From Actinomycetota bacterium (GTDB lineage Bacteria > Actinomycetota > Acidimicrobiia > Acidimicrobiales > Microtrichaceae): a stretch of 6,518 nt of DNA. Below the pieces are notes generated by a model. The model saw only the letters and a list, made by a program, of their open reading frames with translations, searched no databases and was not told the origin of the DNA. The DNA lies in the NCBI GenBank assembly GCA_018268735.1, contig JAFDWA010000093.1:1-6518 (forward strand). Reading direction: 5' to 3'. A program made the position numbers and the translations under genes. This document shows positions 5,792-6,518 of this stretch, in pieces (the first letter of the stretch is position 1; each line of letters opens with the position of its first letter).

Positions 5792-6479
5792 ACGGACCGC
5801 GCCGGCGGGACGCCTCCACGGCTTCGGCGTCCTCGGCTGCGCCGAGGTCGAGTCGATCGACCCTCGCTCGCAGCGTCCGACGCCACGACGCCGAGAGCTC
5901 CGGGAGCTCCGCAAGGGCCGCGGCAGCTCCCCGATCGTCACGTCGATGGTGCACGACCTCGTTGGCGGCGGCCACGGTCCACACCGGGTTCGGACGCTCG
6001 AGCAGATGCCACACGTCGCCGGCTTCGAGCACTCCCGTCTGCAGCACTCGCAGGTACCAACCGGTGCGGCCCGTCCGCTCCATGAGGTCCACGAGGCCCT
6101 CGCGCCGCCAGCGGTCCTCCACCTTCCAGCAGGGCCGCCGAGGCTGGGAGACCTGGAGCTCGACGGTGCCGACACGCCACCGGTCGCCGATGCACACCTC
6201 GGCCTCGGCCAAGCCGCCGACGTGGAGGTTCTCGCCGAACGCGCCGGGTTCTGCCAGCACCGGATCGAGCTCCCGCCAGAACTCGCCGTGGTCCGCCGAG
6301 CAGGCGAGCACCGCCTTGTCGGGTCCTCCGTGGTTGCGGAGGTCCGCCTGCTCGTCGCCCTCCACGTTGGTCGAGCCGACGTGGAGCGGGCCGTCGACGA
6401 CGTGCTTGCGGAACGCGGTGGTCACGACACGCCCCGACGGCGCCGTGTGCGTCGACGGGCGACCGACGAGGATCGCCAT
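5787..6479 (-). CDS. MOSC-domain protein of the YiiM type
   Basis: The 230-aa product closely follows the YiiM layout. The MOSC domain (about residues 1-160) contains GDEQADLRNHGGPDKAV (41-57), FGENL (81-85) and QVSQPRRPCWK (109-119), whose Cys117 is the conserved Cys linked to molybdenum-cofactor binding. A C-terminal 3-alpha helical domain (about 163-210) contains NPVWTVAAANEVVHH (164-178) and LSASWRRTL (195-203). In Escherichia coli YiiM gives resistance to N-hydroxylated base analogues by molybdenum-cofactor-dependent reduction; the same chemistry here is inferred. The ATG at 6477-6479 is chosen because the family's usual start (a short strand leading into VGRP) begins there; an in-frame ATG at 6507-6509 would add ten residues of Gly/Pro-rich sequence. 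Neither has a clear ribosome-binding site. It is on the same strand as the wall-growth genes but 65 bp from fhaA, and its function does not obviously belong to them. Confidence 0.88.
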   Translation of the reverse strand: MAILVGRPSTHTAPSGRVVTTAFRKHVVDGPLHVGSTNVEGDEQADLRNHGGPDKAVLACSADHGEFWRELDPVLAEPGAFGENLHVGGLAEAEVCIGDRWRVGTVELQVSQPRRPCWKVEDRWRREGLVDLMERTGRTGWYLRVLQTGVLEAGDVWHLLERPNPVWTVAAANEVVHHRRDDRGAAAALAELPELSASWRRTLRARVDRLDLGAAEDAEAVEASRRRGPS

Positions 6480-6501
6480 CGTCGACGGAGGAGTCCGACC
6501 A

Positions 6502-6515
6502 CCGCCCATGGGCGG
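6502..6515. repeat. 14-bp perfect palindrome at the 5' side of the MOSC gene
   Basis: CCGCCCATGGGCGG reads the same on both strands and is centred about 30 bp upstream of the chosen MOSC start codon; it also contains the alternative ATG at 6507-6509. It could be an operator for a dimeric regulator, but one such palindrome is roughly expected by chance in a GC-rich window of this length. The remaining bases between the start and the window edge hold nothing I recognise. Confidence 0.35.
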
Positions 6516-6518
6516 AAC

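Noticed and set aside
4568..6175. An extended fhaB frame running through fhaA and part of the MOSC gene
   Set aside because: Only the last 160 codons make a recognisable protein. The upstream part overlaps two real genes in another frame and is Arg/Ser/Pro-rich nonsense.

Overview
The window reads as chromosomal DNA from a high-GC actinobacterium. Base composition is clearly GC-rich by eye, codons end mostly in G or C, and the gene order is the conserved actinobacterial Ser/Thr-phosphorylation and cell-wall-elongation cluster. The compact FhaA (219 aa) and the Thr-rich PstP tail would suit a lineage outside the mycobacteria, perhaps Acidimicrobiia, but that placement is an inference from gene style only.

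All seven genes lie on the minus strand and are transcribed from high to low coordinates. At the right edge is a YiiM-type MOSC-domain protein (5787-6479). A 65-bp gap follows that holds a pair of 12-bp direct repeats, a short inverted repeat and a weak -10-like hexamer. Then comes the cluster: fhaA (5062-5721), fhaB (4568-5050), pstP (3036-4571), rodA (1699-3039), pbpA (197-1702) and, after a 51-bp gap, the first 48 codons of a PASTA-kinase-type Ser/Thr kinase (1-145), cut by the window edge. Three consecutive junctions (fhaB/pstP, pstP/rodA, rodA/pbpA) are 4-bp ATGA or GTGA stop/start overlaps, which fix the starts and imply translational coupling.

From the known roles of these families, the kinase phosphorylates proteins on Thr, PstP removes the phosphates, and the FHA proteins FhaA and FhaB bind the phospho-Thr marks. 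The RodA glycosyltransferase and the PbpA transpeptidase polymerise and cross-link peptidoglycan. The operon therefore couples wall synthesis to phospho-signalling. The MOSC protein is probably an unrelated neighbour, a molybdenum-cofactor-binding detoxification enzyme.

This is mostly an ordinary, well-known locus, and I see no undescribed system. The most unusual local features are inside pstP: a run of six acidic five-residue repeats, encoded partly by a 30-bp tandem duplication, just before the membrane segment, and a Thr-rich C-terminal tail encoded by near-trinucleotide repeats that runs into the rodA start. There are no RNA genes, mobile elements or CRISPR arrays that I can support, and no gene-free stretch longer than 65 bp.
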